In this document: positions 36,700 to 43,928 of the stretch, piece by piece
How positions within the stretch are numbered: the first letter of the stretch is position 1
How the letters are laid out: the number at the start of each line of letters is the position of its first letter
Assembly: GCA_947304585.1 (NCBI GenBank)
Contig: CAMZBI010000005.1
Location: forward strand, 19,643-83,642
Length of the DNA stretch: 64,000 bases
Source: an uncultured Clostridia bacterium
Lineage (GTDB): Bacteria; Bacillota; Clostridia; UBA1212
Direction of reading: 5' to 3'
Translations under genes and position numbers: made by a program
Notes under the pieces: generated by a model
Told to the model about the DNA's origin: nothing
Seen by the model: only the letters and a program-made list of their open reading frames with translations
Database searches by the model: none

Positions 36700-36708
36700 C
36701 TAAAACAC

Positions 36709-36737
36709 TTTACCAATCGAAAAAAATGATTTACAAT
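36709..36737 (+). promoter_or_regulatory. Promoter of spoVS
   Basis: TTTACC (36709-36714), 17 bp, TACAAT (36732-36737), about 69 bp before the start codon. The match is to sigma-A; a sigma-H pattern was not clear. Confidence 0.65.
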
Positions 36738-36805
36738 TCTCTTCCGGACCGTCGTGAATGCCCGTTCCGGGGCAAATAAAGGGCGGCCGCGAGGAGGATC
36801 GAATA

Positions 36806-37090
36806 ATGACAATTTTAAAAGTTTCTTCGGCAACGGACACGGGAGCGCTTGCCGGTGCCATCTGTTCTCAAATCAGGAACGGTGTTGAAGTGGATATCGT
36901 CAGTATGGGCCCGGTGCCACTGAACAAGGCCGTCAGGGCCGTGGCCATCGCCAAAAAGATGATGCTGCAGGAAAAGCACGACATTGCCATGGAGCCCTTC
37001 ATGGCAGACGTCAAGGTCGACGGAGAAATGAAAACAGTTATCAATCTCCACATCTTTGAAGTCCTTTTGGAAGAGGCGAAGACCGCGTGA
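36806..37090 (+). CDS. spoVS: SpoVS-family protein
   Basis: 94 residues from the ATG at 36806 behind GAGGAGG. The typical SpoVS sequence is evident: LKVSSATDTGALAGAICSQI, VSMGPVPLNKAVRAVAIAKK, KTVINLHIFEV. SpoVS has an Alba-like nucleic-acid-binding fold and influences septation and sporulation stage V in Bacillus. It also occurs in non-spore-formers, so it is suggestive but not proof of sporulation here. It has its own promoter with twin upstream boxes. Confidence 0.95.
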   Translation: MTILKVSSATDTGALAGAICSQIRNGVEVDIVSMGPVPLNKAVRAVAIAKKMMLQEKHDIAMEPFMADVKVDGEMKTVINLHIFEVLLEEAKTA

Positions 37091-37131
37091 GTAACGCCTG
37101 TTCCTGTTTTTTCGGAAACGGTTTTTAAGAC

Positions 37132-37947
37132 ATGTTTGAAAGTCAAGGCACGCTGAAATTTTATAAAGACGAACTGCTGGCGGCGCGGCAAGGCGTTGGC
37201 CATTTTTTCACCACCCGCTTTGGCGGCGTATCAGGCAGGGAGGGGAACCTGCTCAACTTCTCCTTCAGCAGAGAAACCGAGGAGGAAAGCTTCAAGGTGG
37301 CTGAGAACGTCCGCATTGCCGCCAATTACTTCGGACTCGACTGGAAGCGTTTTACCGCTGTGCGCCAGGTCCACGGGGAAAGGATCGTCAGAGTGACTGA
37401 AGAGATCGCCGGAGCGAGATTCGGGAAGCCGGACCTTGTGATCGACGCCGATGCAATGATCACCGACCTTCCGCTGACTCCACTCATCACCACCCACGGC
37501 GACTGCCTGCCGGTCTATATCTGTTACAAGGACAAAGCGGTGGGTATGGTCCACTCGGGCTGGAGGGGCTGTGCGCAAAACATCGGGGGCAAAACCGCAG
37601 AGGCCATGTGCCGCGAGTTTGGTGCATTGCCGGAGGACCTGCTGTGCGCCATTGGCCCGTCGATCTGCCGGAAGTGTTTTGAAATAGATGCGCCTGTCTA
37701 CGAGATTTTGAAAAAAGAGTTTCCAAATGAAGAACTGTACTCCTACGACCCGCAAAGGAACAAGTATTTTGCAGATCTTCAGGGCATGGTCGTATTGTCG
37801 CTGAAGTCTGCGGGAGTCAGGTCCTGCAACATAAGCAATGCCGCCCCCTGTACCTGCTGCGCCGAAAACCGGGGGACGTTTTTCTCCTACAGAGGCGAAA
37901 AAGGCGCCAATGAAGGCCTTATGGGGGCTGCGATCTGGCGAGTTTGA
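37132..37947 (+). CDS. pgeF: Laccase-domain peptidoglycan editing factor / purine nucleoside phosphorylase (PgeF/YlmD)
   Basis: 271 residues. Family blocks: FFTTRFGGVSGREGNLLNF, FTAVRQVHGERIVRV, TTHGDCLPVYI, GMVHSGWRGCAQNI, CAIGPSICRKCFEID, and the C-terminal NAAPCTCCAENRGTFFSYR. The histidines and cysteine of the HGDC and HSGWRG blocks form the zinc/nucleoside site. Homologues either cleave purine nucleosides or prevent L-Ser misincorporation into peptidoglycan. No strong Shine-Dalgarno is seen; the ATG at 37132 gives the usual length. Confidence 0.93.
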   Translation: MFESQGTLKFYKDELLAARQGVGHFFTTRFGGVSGREGNLLNFSFSRETEEESFKVAENVRIAANYFGLDWKRFTAVRQVHGERIVRVTEEIAGARFGKPDLVIDADAMITDLPLTPLITTHGDCLPVYICYKDKAVGMVHSGWRGCAQNIGGKTAEAMCREFGALPEDLLCAIGPSICRKCFEIDAPVYEILKKEFPNEELYSYDPQRNKYFADLQGMVVLSLKSAGVRSCNISNAAPCTCCAENRGTFFSYRGEKGANEGLMGAAIWRV

Positions 37948-37973
37948 TGCGAGTGGGGCCGGTTCCGCGTTTT

Positions 37974-38017
37974 AAGTAATCATACACACGATTATATATT
38001 TGTGTGTATGACTACTT
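37974..38017. terminator. Inverted repeat between convergent pgeF and the metal-transport operon
   Basis: AGTAATCATACACAC pairs with GTGTGTATGACTACT around an AT-rich loop, with one mismatch. It is followed by AAGACC-AAAA-GGTGTCTT and ATTTT. Position between converging genes fits a bidirectional terminator, although T-runs are short. Confidence 0.6.
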
Positions 38018-38053
38018 GCAAAGACCAAAAGGTGTCTTATTTTACAAAACAAA

Positions 38054-38608
38054 CTATTCCATGACCGCGTCTATTAGCTGACAGTACCGATACTTGCCTT
38101 CCATATATGTGTCGAAAATACCGACAACGGTGATCTCCGTTCCCTTGGCGGGGTATTCTTCCGGAAAACTTCGCTCATCCTTCAAAATGAACTCGATGCC
38201 CTGCGCACAACAGGCAGTTGCGTCCGATATGATACAGGCAAAATAATACCTTCCGTTACCTTCGCCGTATGCAAAGCTTCCTTTCATCCGGACACGTTTT
38301 CCCAGATAAGTTCCGGGCTCATTCACCATGTTGTAGACCTCGGAGTAAACCATTGTAGAACTCAGTTTCGTCAGGTCAATGTCGACGGGAACCGCATTTG
38401 CCTGCTGGGTGTCTCCGGACGTCTCTTTGGCGGCCTGACCGGACGAATCATCCCCGGTCTGCTTCCCTTCGTTCATTCTTTCGTTCAGCACGTCATCGAC
38501 GGAGCTTCCCTGATTTCCCGGAGACTGTCTGCTCCCGGAAGGAGCCCCGCACCCGGCGATCGCCATGCAGATAAGCGCGGCAAGAATTATACAAATTACT
38601 TTTTTCAT
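38054..38608 (-). CDS. Lipoprotein with DUF1980/OB-like domain, last gene of the metal-import operon
   Basis: 184 residues. Signal peptide MKKVICIILAALICMAIAGC gives a clear lipobox (IAGC). A Ser/Gly/Gln-rich linker leads to a domain of about 100 residues: YNMVNEPGTYLGKRVRMKGSF, then YYFACIISDATACCAQGIEF and VVGIFDTYMEGKYRYCQLI. The CC motif and fold order resemble the C-terminal domain of DUF1980 (TIGR03943) proteins, which occur with zinc homeostasis genes. The ATG overlaps the permease stop by 4 bases, so it belongs to the operon. It may be a metal-binding accessory of the importer (inference). Confidence 0.75.
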   Translation of the reverse strand: MKKVICIILAALICMAIAGCGAPSGSRQSPGNQGSSVDDVLNERMNEGKQTGDDSSGQAAKETSGDTQQANAVPVDIDLTKLSSTMVYSEVYNMVNEPGTYLGKRVRMKGSFAYGEGNGRYYFACIISDATACCAQGIEFILKDERSFPEEYPAKGTEITVVGIFDTYMEGKYRYCQLIDAVME

Positions 38609-39468
38609 TTTTTTACACCCCCCATTACGGAACCGGCGATAAAGAACAGGACGAAACCTGCGATATCCACCGCTACGATCGTTGACCCGACCGGTGTGCC
38701 TGCAAGTATTGAGATCAGTATGCCCAGCAGTGCGCAGCTTACCGAGAATACAGCGGAACAGATCGTAACGGCTTTGAAGTTTTTGAACACGCGCATTGCC
38801 GACAGCGCAGGAAAAATGACCAATGCGGAGATCAGAAGCGATCCGACAAGATTCATGGAAAGCACGATGATGACTGCGACCACAACGGCAATTACCAGAT
38901 TGTACAGACCCGCTTTCATGCCGGTGGCCCGGGCAAAATTTTCGTCGAACGTTACGGAAAAGATCTTATTGTAGAAGAAAACGAATACTGCGACGACGAG
39001 CAGGGATAGTATTGCACAGATCCAAACCTCTGTTTTCGTCAACGTTAGAATGGACGTCGACCCAAACAGGGTGGAGCATACGTCGCCGGAAAGATTGCTC
39101 GATTTTGAAAAGATGTTCATCAGAAGATATCCTATCGCCAATGCCCCGACAGAGATCATGGCGACGGCGGCGTCCCCTTTTATCTTTGCATTCTGCCCGG
39201 CACGGAGAAGCAATATCGCACTGATGATCGTAACGGCCAGAACAAGGGGCATTTCATTGGTAAGTCCAACTACCGCAGCAATAGCCATTGCTCCGAAGGC
39301 TACGTGCGAAAGACCGTCTCCGATGAAGGAGAACCTTTTCAGAACAAGGGTAACGCCAAGAAGTGACGAACAGAGAGCGATCAGCGTGCCGACGATCAGA
39401 GCGTAACGGACAAAAGGATATTGCAGATAAAGCGACAGTTTTTCCGCAAGTTCAGCCATTCGACCCAC
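38605..39468 (-). CDS. znuB: Metal ABC transporter permease (ZnuB/MntB type)
   Basis: 287 residues with about eight hydrophobic helices; family blocks LVLKRFSFIGDGLSHVAFGA, DENFARATGMKAGLYN and VGSLLISALVIFPALSAM. It is the membrane channel for zinc (or manganese/iron) import. The start overlaps the ATPase gene by 17 bases and the end overlaps the lipoprotein gene, so the cluster is one tightly packed transcript. Confidence 0.93.
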   Translation of the reverse strand: MGRMAELAEKLSLYLQYPFVRYALIVGTLIALCSSLLGVTLVLKRFSFIGDGLSHVAFGAMAIAAVVGLTNEMPLVLAVTIISAILLLRAGQNAKIKGDAAVAMISVGALAIGYLLMNIFSKSSNLSGDVCSTLFGSTSILTLTKTEVWICAILSLLVVAVFVFFYNKIFSVTFDENFARATGMKAGLYNLVIAVVVAVIIVLSMNLVGSLLISALVIFPALSAMRVFKNFKAVTICSAVFSVSCALLGILISILAGTPVGSTIVAVDIAGFVLFFIAGSVMGGVKK

Positions 39469-40162
39469 CGCCTTTCAGAAACGCTTTTGAGGACGTGCTT
39501 TTTATGTATTCGTCTTTCGTGCCGAAAAACACGTCCTGACCGATATGAAGGATGTGATCTGCGTATTTTACGGCGGCCTCGATGTCGTGCGAGATCATGA
39601 TAACGGTTATTCCGTCATTTTTGTTTAGTGATTCAATAAGACCGTACATTTCCGACGTTACCTTCGGATCAAGGCCGGAGACAGGTTCGTCGAGAAGAAG
39701 CATTTTTCTTGTGGCGCATAGCGCACGCGCCAGAAGAACGCGCTGCTGCTGACCTCCCGAAAGCTCGCGGTAACATCGTTTTGTAAGCGGAGTCAGCCCC
39801 ATCTTTTCAATGTTGTCTTTCGCAATCTGCTTTTCGGATTTGTTATAAAAAGGGCGAAGTCCCGTTCTGTTTCCGCAGCCTGACAGGACGATCTCCCATA
39901 CCGATGCAGGGAAATCTTTTTGAATAACGGTCTGCTGCGGAAGGTAGCCGATCTCATTGGGCTTCAGCCCGTCACCTGTCAGGACTTTTCCCTCGACAGG
40001 CGTCTGCAGACCGAGTATCGTTTTCATAAGAGTGCTTTTCCCGGAACCGTTCTCTCCGACGATACACAGATAATCGCAGGATTCTACCTGAAAATTCAAT
40101 CCGGATATTATTTTATGCCCGTCGTATCCGAGCGAAAGATCCTGACAGGTGAGCAGTGCCAT
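39452..40162 (-). CDS. znuC: Metal ABC transporter ATP-binding protein (ZnuC type)
   Basis: 236 residues. Walker A GENGSGKST, Q-loop YLPQQT, signature LSGGQQQR, Walker B MLLLDEPVSGLD, and the SHDI H-loop. It powers the metal importer. A cysteine is absent from the signature region, so no regulatory site is evident. It starts 13 bp after the binding-protein gene. Confidence 0.94.
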   Translation of the reverse strand: MALLTCQDLSLGYDGHKIISGLNFQVESCDYLCIVGENGSGKSTLMKTILGLQTPVEGKVLTGDGLKPNEIGYLPQQTVIQKDFPASVWEIVLSGCGNRTGLRPFYNKSEKQIAKDNIEKMGLTPLTKRCYRELSGGQQQRVLLARALCATRKMLLLDEPVSGLDPKVTSEMYGLIESLNKNDGITVIMISHDIEAAVKYADHILHIGQDVFFGTKDEYIKSTSSKAFLKGGGSNG

Positions 40163-40175
40163 TTTTTGGTCCTCC

Positions 40176-41156
40176 CTATTTCATGGCTTCCTTCAGAACT
40201 TCAAGGTTCTGTTCCATGACCGACAAATAAGATCTTCCCTTCATTATGTCGGCAGCCGTCATGGACTGCATGGAATCCAGGGTAAGAATCGACTGATCTT
40301 TCGTTTTTGTGGCATTTTTTATCGTTTTTGCAATCTTTCCGTCCGCACTCTCGATATGTAATACTGCTTTAAGACCGAGTTCATCGACTTTATTTGCAAG
40401 GAACATAATGGTGTTGAAACTTGCCTCGCTTTCGGCGGAGCAGCCGGAGAAAGCCGCGTAATAATTGAGCCCGTAATCGTCTGCCAGATAGCGGAACGGG
40501 AAACGGTCTCCGAAGAGAAGCGTCTTTGTCTTGCCGCCTTCTACTGCTTCCGTGTATTGGATGTCAAGCACATTCAGTTTATCGATATATGTGTTCGCAT
40601 TGGCTTCGTAGACGTCCTTGTTGTCCGGGTCGATCTCTCCGAGTTTTTCCGCAATATACCGGCAGAACTTGGCGGTATTCCTCAGTGACAGCCATACGTG
40701 TTCGTCGTATTCCTTTTCTTCTTCGTGATCACCGTCGTGTTCGTGACCTTCTTCCTGCATGCCTTCCTTGACTTCTTCCTCTTTCGCGTCACCGCCAAGA
40801 ACTTCGAGAAGGTTTATAATCACCTTGCCGTTGTTCCGGCCTTCCTTAAGGACGTCTTCAACCCATTCATCGGACTCTCCTCCGACGTAAATAAACATAT
40901 CGCAGGAAGATATTTTGATGATGTCGTCCACTGTTGGCTTATAGCTGTGAAGATCGACGCCGTTGTCGAGAAGCATGGTGACTTCTGCCTGATCTGCTTT
41001 GTCGCCGAGTATCTGATTTACCCAATCGTATTCAGGGAAAATAGTGGTGATTATGCTGAGTTTGCCTCCGCTTGAAGCCGGACCGACGCAGCCCGCCATG
41101 ACGCCAATAAGAGTCAAAAGGCAAAGTGCAATTGTAACAGTAATTGTTTTTTTCAT
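40176..41156 (-). CDS. znuA: Zinc-type metal-binding lipoprotein of the ABC importer (ZnuA/cluster A-I)
   Basis: 326 residues from the ATG at 41156, 8 bases after GGAGG; the frame opens two codons earlier at TTG. Lipobox cysteine is C23 (MAGC). Metal-site histidines lie in DLHSYKPT, in EHVWLSL and downstream. A His/Glu/Asp-rich loop (GHEHDGDHEEEKEYDEH) is the hallmark of zinc-specific members. The lipoprotein captures Zn2+ outside the membrane for ZnuBC. A 135-bp gap with nested hairpins precedes it in the operon. Confidence 0.93.
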   Translation of the reverse strand: MKKTITVTIALCLLTLIGVMAGCVGPASSGGKLSIITTIFPEYDWVNQILGDKADQAEVTMLLDNGVDLHSYKPTVDDIIKISSCDMFIYVGGESDEWVEDVLKEGRNNGKVIINLLEVLGGDAKEEEVKEGMQEEGHEHDGDHEEEKEYDEHVWLSLRNTAKFCRYIAEKLGEIDPDNKDVYEANANTYIDKLNVLDIQYTEAVEGGKTKTLLFGDRFPFRYLADDYGLNYYAAFSGCSAESEASFNTIMFLANKVDELGLKAVLHIESADGKIAKTIKNATKTKDQSILTLDSMQSMTAADIMKGRSYLSVMEQNLEVLKEAMK

Positions 41157-41224
41157 GATCAAAGCCTCCGTAATAAAAGCTTCCGTAAATAAACCGGGAA
41201 TATTGAAAGACAGAAATAAAAATA

Positions 41225-41280
41225 CAAGAGATGCGGAGAGGGCAGAAAAAACTGCCGGAAAAAGTCAGACCGATCTCTTG
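41225..41280 (-). other. Nested hairpin upstream of znuA
   Basis: CAAGAGAT and ATCTCTTG enclose about 40 nt containing a second hairpin GGCAG/CTGCC with an A/T-only loop; read on the minus strand it ends in a T-rich stretch. It could be an attenuator or mRNA processing site between the regulator part and the transporter part of the operon. Confidence 0.4.
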
Positions 41281-41291
41281 ATGTTCCCGGG

Positions 41292-41588
41292 TCAATTCAG
41301 AAGCCTGACCTTAAGCGATACAGGCGTTTTGATGATTGGTGTTATTCTGAAAACCGTAACAGCGGAAGCGGTAAAACGTAAGCACGCGAAAACTGCAGCA
41401 ACAGCAAGGGAAACGCTGCCCAGCGTTTTAAGCGTACTCTGACAGATCGAAATGACGGCGCATACGGGACAGTTTTCGCCGATGCAGTCATGATCCGCTT
41501 CGTGTATGATGACAAAAAGCGAGGTCATCAGTGCAAAAAGAACAAGAGCAGCAAGGATAACTGCCGCCAAACGTTTTCTGATTGTCAT
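41292..41588 (-). CDS. Small membrane protein with HEADHDC-NCPVC motif
   Basis: 98 residues from the ATG at 41588, 8 bases after GGCGG. Two hydrophobic segments flank an extracytoplasmic-looking loop with IHEADHDCIGENCPVCAVI, containing two histidines and three cysteines. The basic C-terminal tail points to the cytoplasm. No named family comes to mind, but its place between the Fur-family regulator and znuA, and its His/Cys loop, suggest a metal-related role. Function is inferred from context only. Confidence 0.7.
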   Translation of the reverse strand: MTIRKRLAAVILAALVLFALMTSLFVIIHEADHDCIGENCPVCAVISICQSTLKTLGSVSLAVAAVFACLRFTASAVTVFRITPIIKTPVSLKVRLLN

Positions 41589-41624
41589 GATGATCACCGC
41601 CTTTCGACAGAGTTTTCCGGAACA

Positions 41625-42014
41625 TCAGTTATTCCGGCATTTTTCACAGACACCGTGCAATACAGTGTCTTTTGTATCAACCGTGAAATTTGCGTTCTGC
41701 AATACGTTGCCGACCAAAGCATTCGTGGCGGACAATCCCAGATGATATGTCTTCCCGCATTTTGAGCATTCGAGATGCAGAATATCCCGGCACTCCTTTG
41801 ATCCGGTATACCGGTACAGCGCCTTATTGGAGCCGCTGGCAGCCGCTTTTTTCACCAGGCCCTGCTTTTCAAGAGAACATAAATTGCGGTAAACCGCGCT
41901 GCGGCTCACGTTTTCACCCATAAACGAGATGATCTGATCGGCACAGACAGCTTCATCGCGGTGCTGTTCCAGAAATGAAAACAACGCCTTTCTCTGAGAA
42001 GTCATATAGCCCAC
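41625..42014 (-). CDS. Fur-family metal-responsive repressor (Zur-like)
   Basis: 129 residues. The start is taken as the GTG at 42014, 8 bases after GGAGG; an ATG three codons on is too far from it. The winged-helix part (TSQRKALFSFLEQH, VSRSAVYRNLCSLEKQGLV) and the Fur dimer/metal part (ILHLECSKCGKTYHL, then CEKCRNN, the structural zinc CxxC pairs) are clear. It heads the operon with the zinc importer and lies directly behind a perfect palindrome that overlaps the transcription start, so autorepression together with the importer is expected. Zinc is the likely signal given the importer type. Confidence 0.9.
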   Translation of the reverse strand: MGYMTSQRKALFSFLEQHRDEAVCADQIISFMGENVSRSAVYRNLCSLEKQGLVKKAAASGSNKALYRYTGSKECRDILHLECSKCGKTYHLGLSATNALVGNVLQNANFTVDTKDTVLHGVCEKCRNN

Positions 42015-42039
42015 TGCTCAAACCTCCGTTAGATGATAA

Positions 42040-42060
42040 ATATGCGACCCAGTCGCATAT
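42040..42060. promoter_or_regulatory. Perfect palindromic operator of the metal operon
   Basis: ATATGCGAC-CCA-GTCGCATAT: 9-bp arms with a 3-bp centre. It begins 3 bp downstream of the -10 box and so covers the start of transcription. The GCGAC/GTCGC arms fit the size of Fur-family sites. No second copy was found in the window. Confidence 0.85.
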
Positions 42061-42063
42061 TCG

Positions 42064-42092
42064 ATTCTACCATCGGGTCAGGCCTTTGTCAA
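42064..42092 (-). promoter_or_regulatory. Promoter of the Fur-znu operon
   Basis: On the minus strand: TTGACA (42092-42087), 17 bp, TAGAAT (42069-42064). Confidence 0.9.
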
Positions 42093-42109
42093 GATACCCG
42101 GAACAAAGC

Positions 42110-43336
42110 CTAGAACATTTTTCCGGTGTTAATAAAGTCTATTAGATTTACGTGGACTATACCGCTTCGTTTCTGAAGCAGATAGTCGGTTGTCATGACA
42201 TACTTCGGGTAATTATCTTTGATGTTTTCCAAAGATCTGTACTCACGGTCTTCAGTCTCTCTGCTGCTGATAGTGTAGGCAACCTGAACATATGAATATG
42301 ACAGATCTGTATCGCGGAGGATGAAGTCGCATTCAAGATTTCCTATTCGTCCGACACTTACTGCGTAATCTCGGCTCCGTGCATAGACAAAGACTATATT
42401 TTCAAGCACCGGACCGTAGTTGATACGGTTGTCAGTGTTCTCTGCGAAAAAGAAGCTGAGATCTGAAAGGTAGTATTTCTTTTCTCCCTGAAGAGATCGT
42501 CTTGATTTCAAATCAAAACGAGGGCATTTGTAAAGGATCTTGGCATCGACAAGCGCTTCTATATATCGGACAACAGTATTCATTGTCACTGCCGTTCCGG
42601 ACTTGTTCAGCCCATTGCAGATATTACGAATGCTGGTAGTCGCTCCGAAATTGTTGATGACAAAGCGCATAACGGTTTCAAAAGTCTCTCTGCTGCGGAT
42701 CTTAAAGTGCTTGCGGATATCTTTTTCGAATATCTCGTCAATGACGCCCATAACGTATCTGCGCTTGTCGGCGAGGGTGTCGAAGAACATTGCCCGGGGA
42801 AAACCGCCCTCGGTAATATAGGCATTCAATTCCAGCAACGGATTGGTGTTTATTTCTTTGCCGTAGAAGCGTTTCATCTCCTCGTACTCCTCAAAGGAAA
42901 GCGGAAACATCTCGAACTCGATATAACGTCCGGTAAGCTTTGTAACCAATTCTCCGCTTAGAAGATATGAATTGGAACCTGTGATGAATATTGACCAATC
43001 ACCCTCTGTTCTGAATCCGTTGATGACTGTTTCAAAACCGCTGACGTTCTGAATTTCATCAATAAACAGGTATTTTCTTCCTTGCACAGTACCTTTTTCC
43101 AGGATTAGGGATTCAAGTTGATCGGCTGTTTTTATGCCTTTATTTGGGCGGAGATCAAGGTCGATGTATATGATGTTCTCTTCCGGAACGCCGGACTCCC
43201 TGATCTCACCTGCAATTGTCGTCATAAGACTGGATTTACCGCAGCGCCTGACACCGGTAATGACTTTGATGATATCATCCGCATTGTAAAATCCGCGGAT
43301 CTTTTTCAGATAGTTTTCTCTTGCGTACAGTTTCAT
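42110..43336 (-). CDS. AAA ATPase with DUF4143 domain
   Basis: 408 residues. N-terminal AAA_14 core: KVITGVRRCGKSSLM (Walker A), YLFIDEIQNV (Walker B), IFITGSNSYLLS (sensor). The C-terminal DUF4143 part contains FETVMRFVINNFGATTS and a PD-(D/E)xK-like end (VGRIGNLECDFILRD), a common feature of this family. The role is unknown; members are mobile and scattered among bacteria and archaea. AT-richer than its neighbours, with its own promoter, so probably acquired. The gene ends just inside the znu operon promoter region. Confidence 0.88.
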   Translation of the reverse strand: MKLYARENYLKKIRGFYNADDIIKVITGVRRCGKSSLMTTIAGEIRESGVPEENIIYIDLDLRPNKGIKTADQLESLILEKGTVQGRKYLFIDEIQNVSGFETVINGFRTEGDWSIFITGSNSYLLSGELVTKLTGRYIEFEMFPLSFEEYEEMKRFYGKEINTNPLLELNAYITEGGFPRAMFFDTLADKRRYVMGVIDEIFEKDIRKHFKIRSRETFETVMRFVINNFGATTSIRNICNGLNKSGTAVTMNTVVRYIEALVDAKILYKCPRFDLKSRRSLQGEKKYYLSDLSFFFAENTDNRINYGPVLENIVFVYARSRDYAVSVGRIGNLECDFILRDTDLSYSYVQVAYTISSRETEDREYRSLENIKDNYPKYVMTTDYLLQKRSGIVHVNLIDFINTGKMF

Positions 43337-43364
43337 AAAACGCTCCTGTTTTTAGGTTGGCATT

Positions 43365-43393
43365 ATTATAGTGCTTACTATGCGAAAAGTCAA
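43365..43393 (-). promoter_or_regulatory. Promoter of the DUF4143 ATPase gene
   Basis: On the minus strand: TTGACT (43393-43388), 17 bp, TATAAT (43370-43365). Confidence 0.88.
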
Positions 43394-43440
43394 GTTAACG
43401 AAGACAATTTTGCAAAAAAATAAAAATTGTCTTCGTTAAC
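43394..43440. repeat. Perfect 18-bp inverted repeat abutting the ATPase promoter
   Basis: GTTAACGAAGACAATTTT (43394-43411) and its exact complement (43423-43440) flank an 11-bp A-rich centre. The left arm touches the -35 box of the minus-strand promoter. It could be a rho-independent terminator for plus-strand readthrough, an operator, or the end of a lost element. Confidence 0.8.
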
Positions 43441-43570
43441 TGCCAATTTCACGGTATCGCGCATCTTCTTACTCAACTCTTCTACACTTATTTCAAGCCC
43501 GAAATTTGAGGAATACTACTAAATTACTGCGTCCATTTTCAGGGGGTACGGTTTACCACAACTGTTCACC

Positions 43571-43840
43571 GATCACACTCGAGGCGCAGGCCCGCATCAC
43601 TAGGCGCTTGAGCCGCACCACTAGCGCCGAAGGCGCGTTTCGTCTCGCCTCCCTCAGGCGCAGGCCCGCATCACTAGGCGCTTGAGCCGCACCACTAGCG
43701 CCGAAGGCGCGTTTCGTCTCGCCTCCCTCAGCCGCAGGCTCGCATCACTCGGCGCTTGAGCCGCACCACTAGGGCCGAAGGCCCGATCACTCGCGGAACG
43801 GAGTGACGCGCATAATCGACGAAGTCGCGCCGCATCACTT
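43571..43840. repeat. Array of short GC hairpins with CACTAG/TCACT spacers, 74-bp period
   Basis: Two near-identical 74-bp units (from 43582 and 43656) and a third diverged one (from 43730). Each unit is a chain of small palindromes (GGCGCTTGAGCC, GCGCCGAAGGCGC) joined by GCACCACTAG, GCATCACTAG or GATCACTCG. The same building plan recurs at 63.7-64.0 kb. The rest of the 43441-43928 gap holds no gene. Confidence 0.9.
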
Positions 43841-43844
43841 TCTT

Positions 43845-43873
43845 TTGCAATAAACGCTGAAATATAGTAAAAT
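43845..43873 (+). promoter_or_regulatory. Promoter of the solute-binding lipoprotein
   Basis: TTGCAA (43845-43850), 17 bp, TAAAAT (43868-43873). Confidence 0.65.
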
Positions 43874-43928
43874 CCCTTCTGAGAATTGCGGGACTGCCCG
43901 CTGTACCAAAGAGGGATCTGTGGTTTTT

